From Hyphomicrobiales bacterium (GTDB taxonomy: Bacteria; Pseudomonadota; Alphaproteobacteria; Rhizobiales; CAYWUX01): a DNA stretch of 5,776 nt. Shown here in pieces: positions 1 to 5,776 of this stretch. Each line of letters starts with the position of its first letter. Position 1 is the stretch's first letter. Position numbers and translations under genes: made by a program. The notes beneath the pieces are model-generated. The model did no database searches, was not told the DNA's origin, and was given only the letters and a program-made list of their open reading frames with translations. The stretch lies in NCBI GenBank assembly GCA_028279265.1, contig JANQOC010000025.1:1-5776 (forward strand). Reading direction: 5' to 3'.

Positions 1-626
1 TGCTGCAGGGAGTTTACCGAATTAACGTGCTCGGGAATTTCAAAGTAATTGTTGGATTGCAGAGCAACGGTCATGCCTTTGGGGATCGTCGCAAACCAAG
101 CCGCGAAATCGTGCAAATGTTCACAGCTCGTATTGACGATCAGATGCGGAAGTTTCTTCTTATTTTTCTTTCGCGCCTTGTAGTCAAGTTCATGGATATC
201 GGCGAGTTTGAAATCGAACCGCCCCTTCTCGACCTGGGTGCGATTGAGAGAAAGGGCAATTTCCCGGCAGCCGGGATCCCGATCGATACTCGTAATCTTC
301 TTGATCTTGAAACGTGGATCATTCAGGAGAAAGGCCGCCAGTACCCCATACCACCCGGCAAGAACATGAATACGCTTGATGCGCGGACCGGCAGCCCGGT
401 AGAGTTCATCCACCAGCCATTTTTTACACGCCGTCTGCTTCTTGTTCAGCGCCACATCGAGATTTGAGTCGGGAAAACTCAGGACCGTATTACGAATGTC
501 GTAAATGAACGGATTCTGGTAATAGACCGTCAGCCCATCCAGCACATCTTTCATTTTCTGGAAGCCGGGTTCGAGATCTGAACCGAACGCCTCGGGCCAC
601 ACCGCCCACCTATCTTTTACATCCAT
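1..626 (-). CDS. Class I SAM-dependent methyltransferase-like protein, 3' end cut by window edge
   Basis: The reverse strand is open from an ATG at 626 to the window edge, giving 208 codons without a stop. An in-frame TGA lies upstream with no other ATG between, so this start is the natural one, although its ribosome binding site is weak. Residues 86-94 (IHVLAGWYG) form the glycine-containing SAM-binding loop after a first beta strand. SIDRDP (113-118) supplies the acidic residue expected at the end of strand 2 to hold the ribose of SAM. NTSCEH (165-170) follows strand 4, and a LQSNN stretch (189-193) comes later. This pattern fits a little-studied group of bacterial and phage methyltransferase-like proteins rather than a named enzyme; the substrate is unknown. 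The missing C-terminus is probably a few dozen residues. The gene lies 123 bp downstream of the large ABC-type gene on the same strand, with no clear terminator between them, so co-transcription is plausible. Plus-strand reading frames over this stretch are shadows. Confidence 0.85.
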   Translation of the reverse strand, partial: MDVKDRWAVWPEAFGSDLEPGFQKMKDVLDGLTVYYQNPFIYDIRNTVLSFPDSNLDVALNKKQTACKKWLVDELYRAAGPRIKRIHVLAGWYGVLAAFLLNDPRFKIKKITSIDRDPGCREIALSLNRTQVEKGRFDFKLADIHELDYKARKKNKKKLPHLIVNTSCEHLHDFAAWFATIPKGMTVALQSNNYFEIPEHVNSVNSLQ

Positions 627-749
627 GCTGGTTGTGAAATTTCTTTCTAGTTCAGTTCCTGAGACACTTATAACTCGTCAGATTGCCTGGTCCTTCGAAA
701 ACAACAACCCTCACTTCATGGCCAACGGTCGACCAATATGTTCCCGTCC

Positions 750-3700
750 CTAAGCCGCGTTATGGAGGCGTTCCAGGGTCTGGGCCAGATAACCGCTGGC
801 CCGCCGCGCCACATTGGCAGCAACCTTGGAGTCGCTCTCGATGAGTTGCAGGAAGACATCTTTCTCAATTTCCAGAGCTTCAACACGGCTGGCTGCCCGA
901 CAACTGGCGGTTCGTGGTACAGTGGCCAGAAGCGATGTTTCCCCCAGGAGATCGTTTCTTCCGAGCTGCCCGATAATGGTTTCATTTTCCGTCTCGGCAA
1001 CAGACAGAACGTCCACATCGCCGGACAGAATCAAGAACGCCGTTTGCCCCTCTTCTCCCTGGCGGACGAGATATTCCCCGGGATCAAACTTCACACGTCT
1101 CGATCCGAAGGCCAGAAGCTTCAAATTGACGGGTCGCACGTCGCGGAACAGGGGCACCCGGGTGAGGGCGAGATATTCCGATGTGATGTCGGCGCTGGTT
1201 TCGTCCACCTCCTCGACAAGCTCTTTTTCCTCCATAATCTCTTCCCCCTGGGGAGAAATGCGCCGCTCGATCCGGCCATTCTTGAGGACGAGGATTTCAT
1301 CGAAATTGTCGTGGACTTCCGGGACTTCACCGTTGATCCAGATCAGGGTCAGATCCGGCAGTAGCTTGATGATATTTTGCCGGATCTTCTCAGTAGACTC
1401 CTTATCAAGCGCATTTAGAGCCTCGTTAATCACCAGGATATCCGGCCGTTTCATGAGACAGCGGGCCACAGCCAGTTTCTGCCGCGCCGCCACCGGAATT
1501 CGCTGACCGCCGATGCCGACCTCAACCGACGTACCGGCGAAGACGACATCTTGATAGAGATCCAGGCGTTTCAGTTCGGCATTTACGAACTCAAACACAC
1601 GCTGTTCCGCATTCACCCGTTCCCGGGAGATACGCCCCATGATCAGATTGTAACCGAGGGACAGCTTTTCGTTGAAGGCATCGGGATCGAATATGGCAAG
1701 ACTCGCCTTCTGTTCCTCACTTGCCCGCTCGTGGAACAGTTTGCGTGCAGCCAGTACCTGCTCCTGGATTTCTTCCGTAATAAAGCCGAGACGGTGACGC
1801 GCCGCAATCAGTTGCATGGTCATTGAAATCAGGGTTTTTTGCGTCTTCTTATCAAATTTTAGATCGCCGGGATTGTCCGTCTTGGTCAGAATTTGTTGCA
1901 GTTCCGCCAGCGTATTGACATCGATGAAACTGAAATTCTGCAACAATCCCGGATCGGCTTCCGGATCGTTGAACAATTCGTTGACCTGGCGGGCAAGCTG
2001 GAAACCAATGTCGACAAACTTGGTATCCAGGCCAACCTCATGCAGGACGGAGCGAACAAGGGCATTGTCCCCGAGATGTGAATAGTCGAACTCCTCGGTT
2101 TTGGGTTCGGCAAACAATATGTTGGCGCCGATAGACGCGTTGGGGTTGTACCGATCAAATTCATAAGGGTGAATGAGCTGGCTGAGTTCCTCATCGGACT
2201 GGATAATTTTTACGATTTCCTTTCTAGCCGCGACGATCTTGTCCGGCAGATCCGGAAACAGTTCCGGATCCACGGGCGATGTCAGGGCGCGCTGAAATAG
2301 GAGCTCTTCGAAATCCAGGGCGTGAACGACCTGTGCCCACCATTGCTTCAGTTCGTCATAATTGCTGAACCGGCCCGTGGACAGATCCTTCCAGTCGGCA
2401 TCGGGATCGTAGGGCGAGTTTCCCGAATCCGATGCTTCACTAAAATCGTAAGCCTCGGATGTGCGGTCGCTGGGGACGTTGTGCAGTATGCCAAACACCG
2501 AGTTATATTCGATGGTTCCCTCAAATATATAGGAATCCGATCCGGCATAACCGATGCGTGAGCCCAGGACCGCGAGGGGTATACGATTTAGATTTGTCTC
2601 GCCAACAAGAATATTTCCTGAATTCGGTCGAATACTCTGGGTCAGACAATTAGCCAGCGCATCCCTGGTCGTGGCATCCGCGACAAGGGCCAAATGGCCG
2701 CCGCTCTTGATAGAGAATGAAATGTCTTCAAGGGCGCGTATACCGTCATCATCAACCACAGTGACGTCCTGGAAGGAAATCGGCTGATTCAGGGGAACGA
2801 TCTTGTTTTCATCGGGCTCCAGCGCTTTTTCATCCATGAGGTTGGGGATATCAAACGCAGAAACAAGGGTTTGGTATTTGATCTGTGCATCCCCCCAGCG
2901 CTGATAGTAACGCAGGAGCTCTTTCCACGGATTGGTCAGGTTGTTATAGGCCGCGAGCACGGCCACAAGGGCCCCGATCGTCAGCCGCCCCTGGAGGATC
3001 AGAATACCCCCAACGGAATAAAACAGCAGCGGTGTCAAACGCAGCATAAAAGTATTCAGGAACTTCATAAAAAATTTCAATTTGAAAATTTCATAACGTA
3101 TCAGAAACAGTCCCTGCAGATGCTTGCTGAAATCCGACAGGGAATAGGTGAAGACATTATTGCTTCGGACATCCCGGATCCCCGAAACGGTTTCACTAAT
3201 GCGTCCTGACATGGCCCGCGCGCGCTTGACCCTCGTTCGCCCCATGAGGTTGATACGCTTCTGGAGCTTTGGAATAATGTAGGCCTGCAGGGGGATCAGG
3301 GATACGGCCGCCAGTCCCAGTATGGGATCCTCCTTGAACATGAAAAACAGGACGGTGAGCAAAGTCCCCCCCTGGAACAGCGGCAGGGCAAATGCATCGG
3401 AAATAAACTCCCGGATGAGTTCCGTTTCCGCGGCGACCATTGCGGAAAGTTCTCCCTGAGACACGCGCTGAAAACGCGAAACCGGGAATCGGAGAATACG
3501 CTGATAAAGCATGTAACGAAGCCGGCGCAACATGCGTTCCGAGCTCTTGTTCTTGAACGTGTTCAGGCTCATCAGGAACAGGCCGTTAGCGATGAGCAGA
3601 AAGAAAAGAATAACGCAGAGCGCCAGGAGATAGGCCTGCTGACTGAATTCTATGCCGAAATAGGTGCGCGGAAAGTTCAATCCGCCGAGCGCGTCATTGA

Positions 3701-3824
3701 CGATAATTTTCGGCAGTTCCAGGGAGTAGAACAGAAATGGAAATGAGAGGACCGTAATGACGGTTATCAGGATTTGCTGACGCTTGGAATAGCGTAGGAT
3801 GAAGCTGAAAATATTGTTATCCAT
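750..3824 (-). CDS. ABC exporter-type membrane protein with degenerate, insertion-split ATPase domain and C-terminal cyclic-nucleotide-binding domain
   Basis: An inner-membrane exporter-fold protein of 1,024 aa, far longer than the usual 570-650 aa half-transporter. Residues 1-310 are a type I ABC transmembrane domain, with hydrophobic segments near 16-36, 63-88, 144-163, 168-187, 250-277 and 281-296. The NBD begins near 349, but its motifs are degraded. The P-loop (382-390) reads ADATTRDAL without the lysine. The Q-loop glutamine is Ser429, the signature is IPVAA (776-780), Walker B has Asn800, and the H-loop histidine is Gly832. The Walker B glutamate (Glu801) and the D-loop (NALD, 804-807) remain. 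About 320 extra residues (442-761) separate Q-loop and signature. An acidic linker leads to a CNB domain (891-1011) with phosphate-cassette residues Glu962 and Arg971. ATP hydrolysis by this chain alone is therefore doubtful; substrate and partner are unknown. The ATG at 3824 is preferred because GAGAG lies 7 nt upstream and the first membrane helix follows soon after. An in-frame GTG at 3866 would add 14 residues but has no ribosome binding site. Confidence 0.93.
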   Translation of the reverse strand: MDNNIFSFILRYSKRQQILITVITVLSFPFLFYSLELPKIIVNDALGGLNFPRTYFGIEFSQQAYLLALCVILFFLLIANGLFLMSLNTFKNKSSERMLRRLRYMLYQRILRFPVSRFQRVSQGELSAMVAAETELIREFISDAFALPLFQGGTLLTVLFFMFKEDPILGLAAVSLIPLQAYIIPKLQKRINLMGRTRVKRARAMSGRISETVSGIRDVRSNNVFTYSLSDFSKHLQGLFLIRYEIFKLKFFMKFLNTFMLRLTPLLFYSVGGILILQGRLTIGALVAVLAAYNNLTNPWKELLRYYQRWGDAQIKYQTLVSAFDIPNLMDEKALEPDENKIVPLNQPISFQDVTVVDDDGIRALEDISFSIKSGGHLALVADATTRDALANCLTQSIRPNSGNILVGETNLNRIPLAVLGSRIGYAGSDSYIFEGTIEYNSVFGILHNVPSDRTSEAYDFSEASDSGNSPYDPDADWKDLSTGRFSNYDELKQWWAQVVHALDFEELLFQRALTSPVDPELFPDLPDKIVAARKEIVKIIQSDEELSQLIHPYEFDRYNPNASIGANILFAEPKTEEFDYSHLGDNALVRSVLHEVGLDTKFVDIGFQLARQVNELFNDPEADPGLLQNFSFIDVNTLAELQQILTKTDNPGDLKFDKKTQKTLISMTMQLIAARHRLGFITEEIQEQVLAARKLFHERASEEQKASLAIFDPDAFNEKLSLGYNLIMGRISRERVNAEQRVFEFVNAELKRLDLYQDVVFAGTSVEVGIGGQRIPVAARQKLAVARCLMKRPDILVINEALNALDKESTEKIRQNIIKLLPDLTLIWINGEVPEVHDNFDEILVLKNGRIERRISPQGEEIMEEKELVEEVDETSADITSEYLALTRVPLFRDVRPVNLKLLAFGSRRVKFDPGEYLVRQGEEGQTAFLILSGDVDVLSVAETENETIIGQLGRNDLLGETSLLATVPRTASCRAASRVEALEIEKDVFLQLIESDSKVAANVARRASGYLAQTLERLHNAA

Positions 3825-3831
3825 TGGTCGG

Positions 3832-3836
3832 CTCTC
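3832..3836 (-). promoter_or_regulatory. Likely ribosome binding site for the ABC-type gene
   Basis: On the reverse strand GAGAG sits 7 nt before the ATG at 3824. No comparable purine-rich site precedes the alternative GTG at 3866, whose upstream sequence is ACCCCG. This decides the start choice. The match to the anti-Shine-Dalgarno is only moderate. Confidence 0.45.
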
Positions 3837-3877
3837 AAAAATTCCAATGTTTTTGTTCAAGGACACCGGGGTAAAAA

Positions 3878-3883
3878 GTTATA
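3878..3883 (-). promoter_or_regulatory. Possible -10 box for the ABC-type gene
   Basis: The reverse strand reads TATAAC, five of six matches to TATAAT. Transcription would start near 3871 and give a leader of about 47 nt before the ATG at 3824. The GTG at 3866 would then be almost at the 5' end, which also favours the ATG. No good -35 hexamer is visible 16-18 bp upstream, so this is a weak call. Confidence 0.22.
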
Positions 3884-4222
3884 GGTTCCGGTCGCAATCT
3901 AACCGACCTCGCCATTTTGAACACCCCTGTTATTCGACCTTACACGATCTCAAGAGTTTTGGCTCTCATAAGGTGCAGTTTACCGTCAAATTCGCAAGTC
4001 ATTCAATCACTTAAGGGTGAAATTCTTTTCCTCACGTCGGACGACCTTGTGATCGTTGCCTGCCACACCCTGGTCCCAGCTTGTGATCCCCCCTTATATT
4101 CGTGAAACCACAGTCTTCCCCTAAGGCCGGACATTGAACTCTCACCGGAGATAAACTCACCCTATTCCCGCAACATGCTGATCACAGCTCTAAACTGTTC
4201 CCGCTTATGCCCTAAATTTAAC

Positions 4223-4250
4223 TTGTAATCCGGTCATGGCGGAGCATAGT
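4223..4250 (+). promoter_or_regulatory. Possible sigma70-type promoter for the methyltransferase gene
   Basis: TTGTAA (4223-4228) and CATAGT (4245-4250) are separated by 16 bp. Each matches four of six consensus positions. Initiation would fall near 4257, about 30 nt before the start codon. Spacing and position are reasonable, but both hexamers are imperfect and such pairs arise by chance. Confidence 0.22.
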
Positions 4251-4276
4251 CGTTTCCGGTCTTCTGAGAAAGTTTG

Positions 4277-4282
4277 AAAGGA
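4277..4282 (+). promoter_or_regulatory. Ribosome binding site that favours the GTG start at 4289
   Basis: AAAGGA ends 6 nt before a GTG at 4289-4291, an ideal spacing. The in-frame TTG at 4274 overlaps the start of this site and has only a weak, poorly spaced purine run upstream. The GTG is therefore the likelier start. Confidence 0.6.
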
Positions 4283-4288
4283 TCACCG

Positions 4289-5086
4289 GTGAGCCCACTA
4301 CCACCCCTCAGCACCAAAGGACTGGACCCCTTCACCCGCATTCGCGCACGAATAATTGAACGGCGTGTGGCAGCGCGCAACAGAAAAGCAGAACAGTTCC
4401 TGCGCTCGACACCGCATCTCTGGCAGGCCATCGAGGATTACAAGAAGGTTTCCGATGTCACCGGGGCGTCCATGTCCGATTACCGGACACTATACGAGCA
4501 GGTACGCCAATACAAACCGCGGGAGATACTGGAGCTCGGAACCGGGTTTTCCTCCGTGATACTGGCCCACGCACTCATGGAAAATGAAAAAGAAGGAGCG
4601 CCAAAGGGGCGGATCACATCCATGGAAGAACACAAAGGCTGGTATGACAAAGCTTCCGAGGTGCTTCCGGAAAATGTCAGCGATCATGTCGAAATCATTC
4701 ACAGTCCCAAGGTCGATGGTTTCTACAAAATTTTTCGCGGCGTGCAATACCGGGAAATTCCCGACCGGAATTACGACTTTATTTTTTCCGACGGACCGGA
4801 ACGTCACTCAACAATCAACGGGGACAAATTGTTCGATCTGGATCTCGTTCAGATCGTGCGTCGTTCAGAAAAACCCATTCGCGCTGTCGTAGACAATCAC
4901 TATCTGACGTTTTACGTATTGCAAAAAGTTTTTGGAACAGAGCTTGCCCGTTACAGTGTTTCCCATCGGCTGATGTTTGTGGGGCCTGTGACGAAGCACG
5001 ATGTCCGGCGGTTGCGAAAGGAAAACTTCTTGCCGGATTTGAGGCTCGTGGGCACGACCGAACTCAAAATGCGCATGGCCCGCTGA
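4289..5086 (+). CDS. Class I SAM-dependent methyltransferase, substrate unknown
   Basis: A 265 aa protein starting at GTG behind AAAGGA; a TTG start at 4274 would add five residues. After a basic N-terminal segment (about 14-34, rich in Arg), the Rossmann-type methyltransferase core begins near 77. ILELGTGF (80-87) is motif I, the SAM-binding glycine loop. Glu113/Glu114 in SMEEH end strand 2 and would hold the ribose. YDFIFSDGPE (162-171) is the motif IV strand, with Asp168 in a likely active-site position, and VDNH (201-204) follows strand 5. The layout resembles the Methyltransf_24-like group seen next to glycan and small-molecule genes, but the sequence does not reveal the acceptor. No signal peptide or membrane helix is visible, so it should be cytosolic. 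It is transcribed away from the ABC-type gene and converges on the O-methyltransferase gene to its right, with no same-strand partner in the window. Confidence 0.85.
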   Translation: MSPLPPLSTKGLDPFTRIRARIIERRVAARNRKAEQFLRSTPHLWQAIEDYKKVSDVTGASMSDYRTLYEQVRQYKPREILELGTGFSSVILAHALMENEKEGAPKGRITSMEEHKGWYDKASEVLPENVSDHVEIIHSPKVDGFYKIFRGVQYREIPDRNYDFIFSDGPERHSTINGDKLFDLDLVQIVRRSEKPIRAVVDNHYLTFYVLQKVFGTELARYSVSHRLMFVGPVTKHDVRRLRKENFLPDLRLVGTTELKMRMAR

Positions 5087-5115
5087 GCTTATTTCTGTGA
5101 TTCCTGACAGTGACG

Positions 5116-5132
5116 CCGGCCAGGATTGCCGG
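5116..5132. terminator. Short hairpin between convergent genes, weak terminator candidate
   Basis: CCGGC (5116-5120) pairs with GCCGG (5128-5132) around a 7 nt loop, in the 63 bp gap between two converging genes. No T-run follows on either strand, so it is not a classic intrinsic terminator. It could act bidirectionally only weakly, or be chance. Confidence 0.2.
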
Positions 5133-5149
5133 ACAAAACAACCGTTGAG

Positions 5150-5776
5150 TTACTTGATCTTGCGGGCGATGGTCAGACCGTCTCCAATGGGAACCATGGA
5201 AATCTGCACCCGATCATCTTCATATATGTGCCTGTTCAATTCCCGCATAATGCGTGTGGATCGCTTCCGGTCCGGCGCCTCGACCACCCGTCCATAACGA
5301 AATACGTTGTCAATGAGGATAAGACCGCCAACCCTGACCAGGGAATGGCAGTCCTCGTAATATGCCGGATAGTTCGGCTTGTCCGCATCGATATAGGCGA
5401 GGTCAAAAGTCCCTTGTCTGCTTTCCTCCAGCAGCCTTTTTAATCCTTCCACACCGTTGGACAGTCGGAGATCAATACGATCCGTAACTCCGGCCTTCTC
5501 CCAGAACGACCGGGCAATGCCTGCGAATTGCTCGCTCGGTTCGATCGTCACGATGTGACCGCCTTCAGGCAGCGACAAGGCCATCCAGAGAGTTGTGTAT
5601 CCGGTAAAGGTTCCGATTTCCAGGACGCGCACCGCACCGGATATTTGCGCAATTAAAGTAATAAGCTGGGTCTGTTCCGGAGAGGTTTGCCAGTCCGCTT
5701 CAAGCAGTTTCCCGGTTTCTTCCCGCAATTCCTGCAGAATTTGAGGCTCACGCAGGGAATGATCCAGCATATACTG
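5150..5776 (-). CDS. O-methyltransferase, caffeoyl-CoA/catechol O-methyltransferase family, 5' end cut by window edge
   Basis: The frame has an ATG at 5770, giving 206 aa, but it stays open to the window edge (two more codons, Gln and Tyr). Family members usually have about 10-20 residues before the SLREP motif, so the true start is probably outside. Numbered from that ATG, SLREP (5-9) and SPEQ (30-33) are typical of Methyltransf_3 proteins. VLEIGTFTGY (49-58) is the SAM-binding loop and Glu77 is the ribose-binding acid. IDADK (127-131) followed by IDN (153-155) gives Asp128, Asp154 and Asn155, the divalent-metal ligands of this family. GDGLTIARK (197-204) is the usual C-terminal strand. It should be an active, metal-dependent, soluble enzyme that methylates a hydroxyl group, classically of a catechol-like compound. 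In bacteria the natural substrate is often unknown, and nothing nearby fixes it. The closely related COMT/CCoAOMT names cannot be separated from this sequence. Confidence 0.92.
   Translation of the reverse strand, partial: QYMLDHSLREPQILQELREETGKLLEADWQTSPEQTQLITLIAQISGAVRVLEIGTFTGYTTLWMALSLPEGGHIVTIEPSEQFAGIARSFWEKAGVTDRIDLRLSNGVEGLKRLLEESRQGTFDLAYIDADKPNYPAYYEDCHSLVRVGGLILIDNVFRYGRVVEAPDRKRSTRIMRELNRHIYEDDRVQISMVPIGDGLTIARKIK

Larger units (their letters stand above)
3825..4288. other. Divergent intergenic region (about 460 bp) without a convincing gene
   Basis: This stretch lies between the start of the minus-strand ABC-type gene and the start of the plus-strand methyltransferase gene, so it should carry both promoters. 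The short open frames in it (for example 3799-4014 and 3917-4105 on the plus strand) have no recognisable protein features, and one overlaps the ABC-type gene in antisense. Visible elements are a TATAAC box on the minus strand, a weak -35/-10 pair on the plus strand, three copies of TGTGATC (two direct, one inverted), and a short inverted repeat GTCG-GA-CGAC at 4036-4045. I see no tRNA-like or riboswitch-like fold and no strong terminator. An unannotated small RNA or a short leader cannot be excluded from sequence alone. Confidence 0.6.

Noticed and set aside
27..467. Plus-strand open frame of 146 codons
   Set aside because: It lies antisense to the left-hand methyltransferase-like gene, whose protein has clear SAM-binding motifs; this frame has none.
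664..680. TATAAG on the minus strand between the ABC-type gene and the left methyltransferase gene as a promoter
   Set aside because: No acceptable -35 element at 16-18 bp; a single hexamer is not enough to call a promoter.
727..734. Palindrome GGTCGACC downstream of the ABC-type gene as terminator or operator
   Set aside because: The symmetry does not extend beyond 8 bp, it has no loop and no T-run follows, so it is likely chance.
738..1506. Plus-strand open frames of 208 and 230 codons
   Set aside because: Both are antisense to the C-terminal CNB and NBD coding region of the ABC-type gene and show no domain signature.
1370..1551. GIGGQR just before the NBD signature position, resembling LSGGQ
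   Set aside because: The gapless alignment through RQKLAVAR and Walker B puts the signature seven residues later at IPVAA, and GIGG matches the VGxxG stretch that normally precedes the signature.
750..3824. ABC-type gene as a decaying pseudogene because its catalytic motifs are lost
   Set aside because: The frame is intact over more than 1,000 codons, the membrane helices and CNB pocket are preserved, and the altered motifs keep the fold pattern.
3799..4105. Short plus-strand open frames in and beside the divergent intergenic region
   Set aside because: No ribosome binding site, no recognisable motif, and one overlaps the start of the ABC-type gene in antisense.

Overview
The window looks like ordinary bacterial chromosome, most likely from a Gram-negative proteobacterium and probably an alphaproteobacterium. 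That lineage call rests on mid-range GC, the style of the proteins, and the large ABC-exporter/cyclic-nucleotide-binding fusion; it is an inference because there is no rRNA or other marker gene. There are four protein genes and no sign of tRNA, rRNA, CRISPR or insertion sequences.

Layout. (1) 1-626, minus strand: a class I SAM-dependent methyltransferase-like gene whose 3' end runs off the left edge. (2) 750-3824, minus: a very large (about 1,024 aa) ABC exporter-type protein. Its six-helix membrane domain is followed by a nucleotide-binding domain (NBD) that has lost nearly every catalytic motif and is split by an insertion of about 320 residues; a cyclic-nucleotide-binding (CNB) domain sits at the C-terminus. 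(3) 3825-4288: a divergent intergenic region of about 460 bp with weak promoter-like elements and three copies of TGTGATC. (4) 4289-5086, plus: a second class I methyltransferase, starting at a GTG behind a good ribosome binding site. (5) 5150-5776, minus: a caffeoyl-CoA/catechol-type O-methyltransferase with its metal-binding residues intact, whose 5' end runs off the right edge. Genes 4 and 5 converge with a 63 bp gap.

The transporter gene and the left-hand methyltransferase share a strand with a 123 bp gap and no visible terminator, so they may be co-transcribed. Three methyltransferase genes from three different subfamilies surround one exporter-like protein. This could be a small-molecule modification and export locus, or chance clustering; the sequence does not name a substrate.

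The most notable object is the exporter-like protein. It looks like a pseudo-ATPase: the P-loop lysine, Q-loop glutamine, LSGGQ signature, Walker B aspartate and H-loop histidine are all replaced, while the CNB domain keeps its key Glu and Arg. Parts of the large insertion echo the NBD segment just after the Q-loop, suggesting internal duplication of the helical subdomain.
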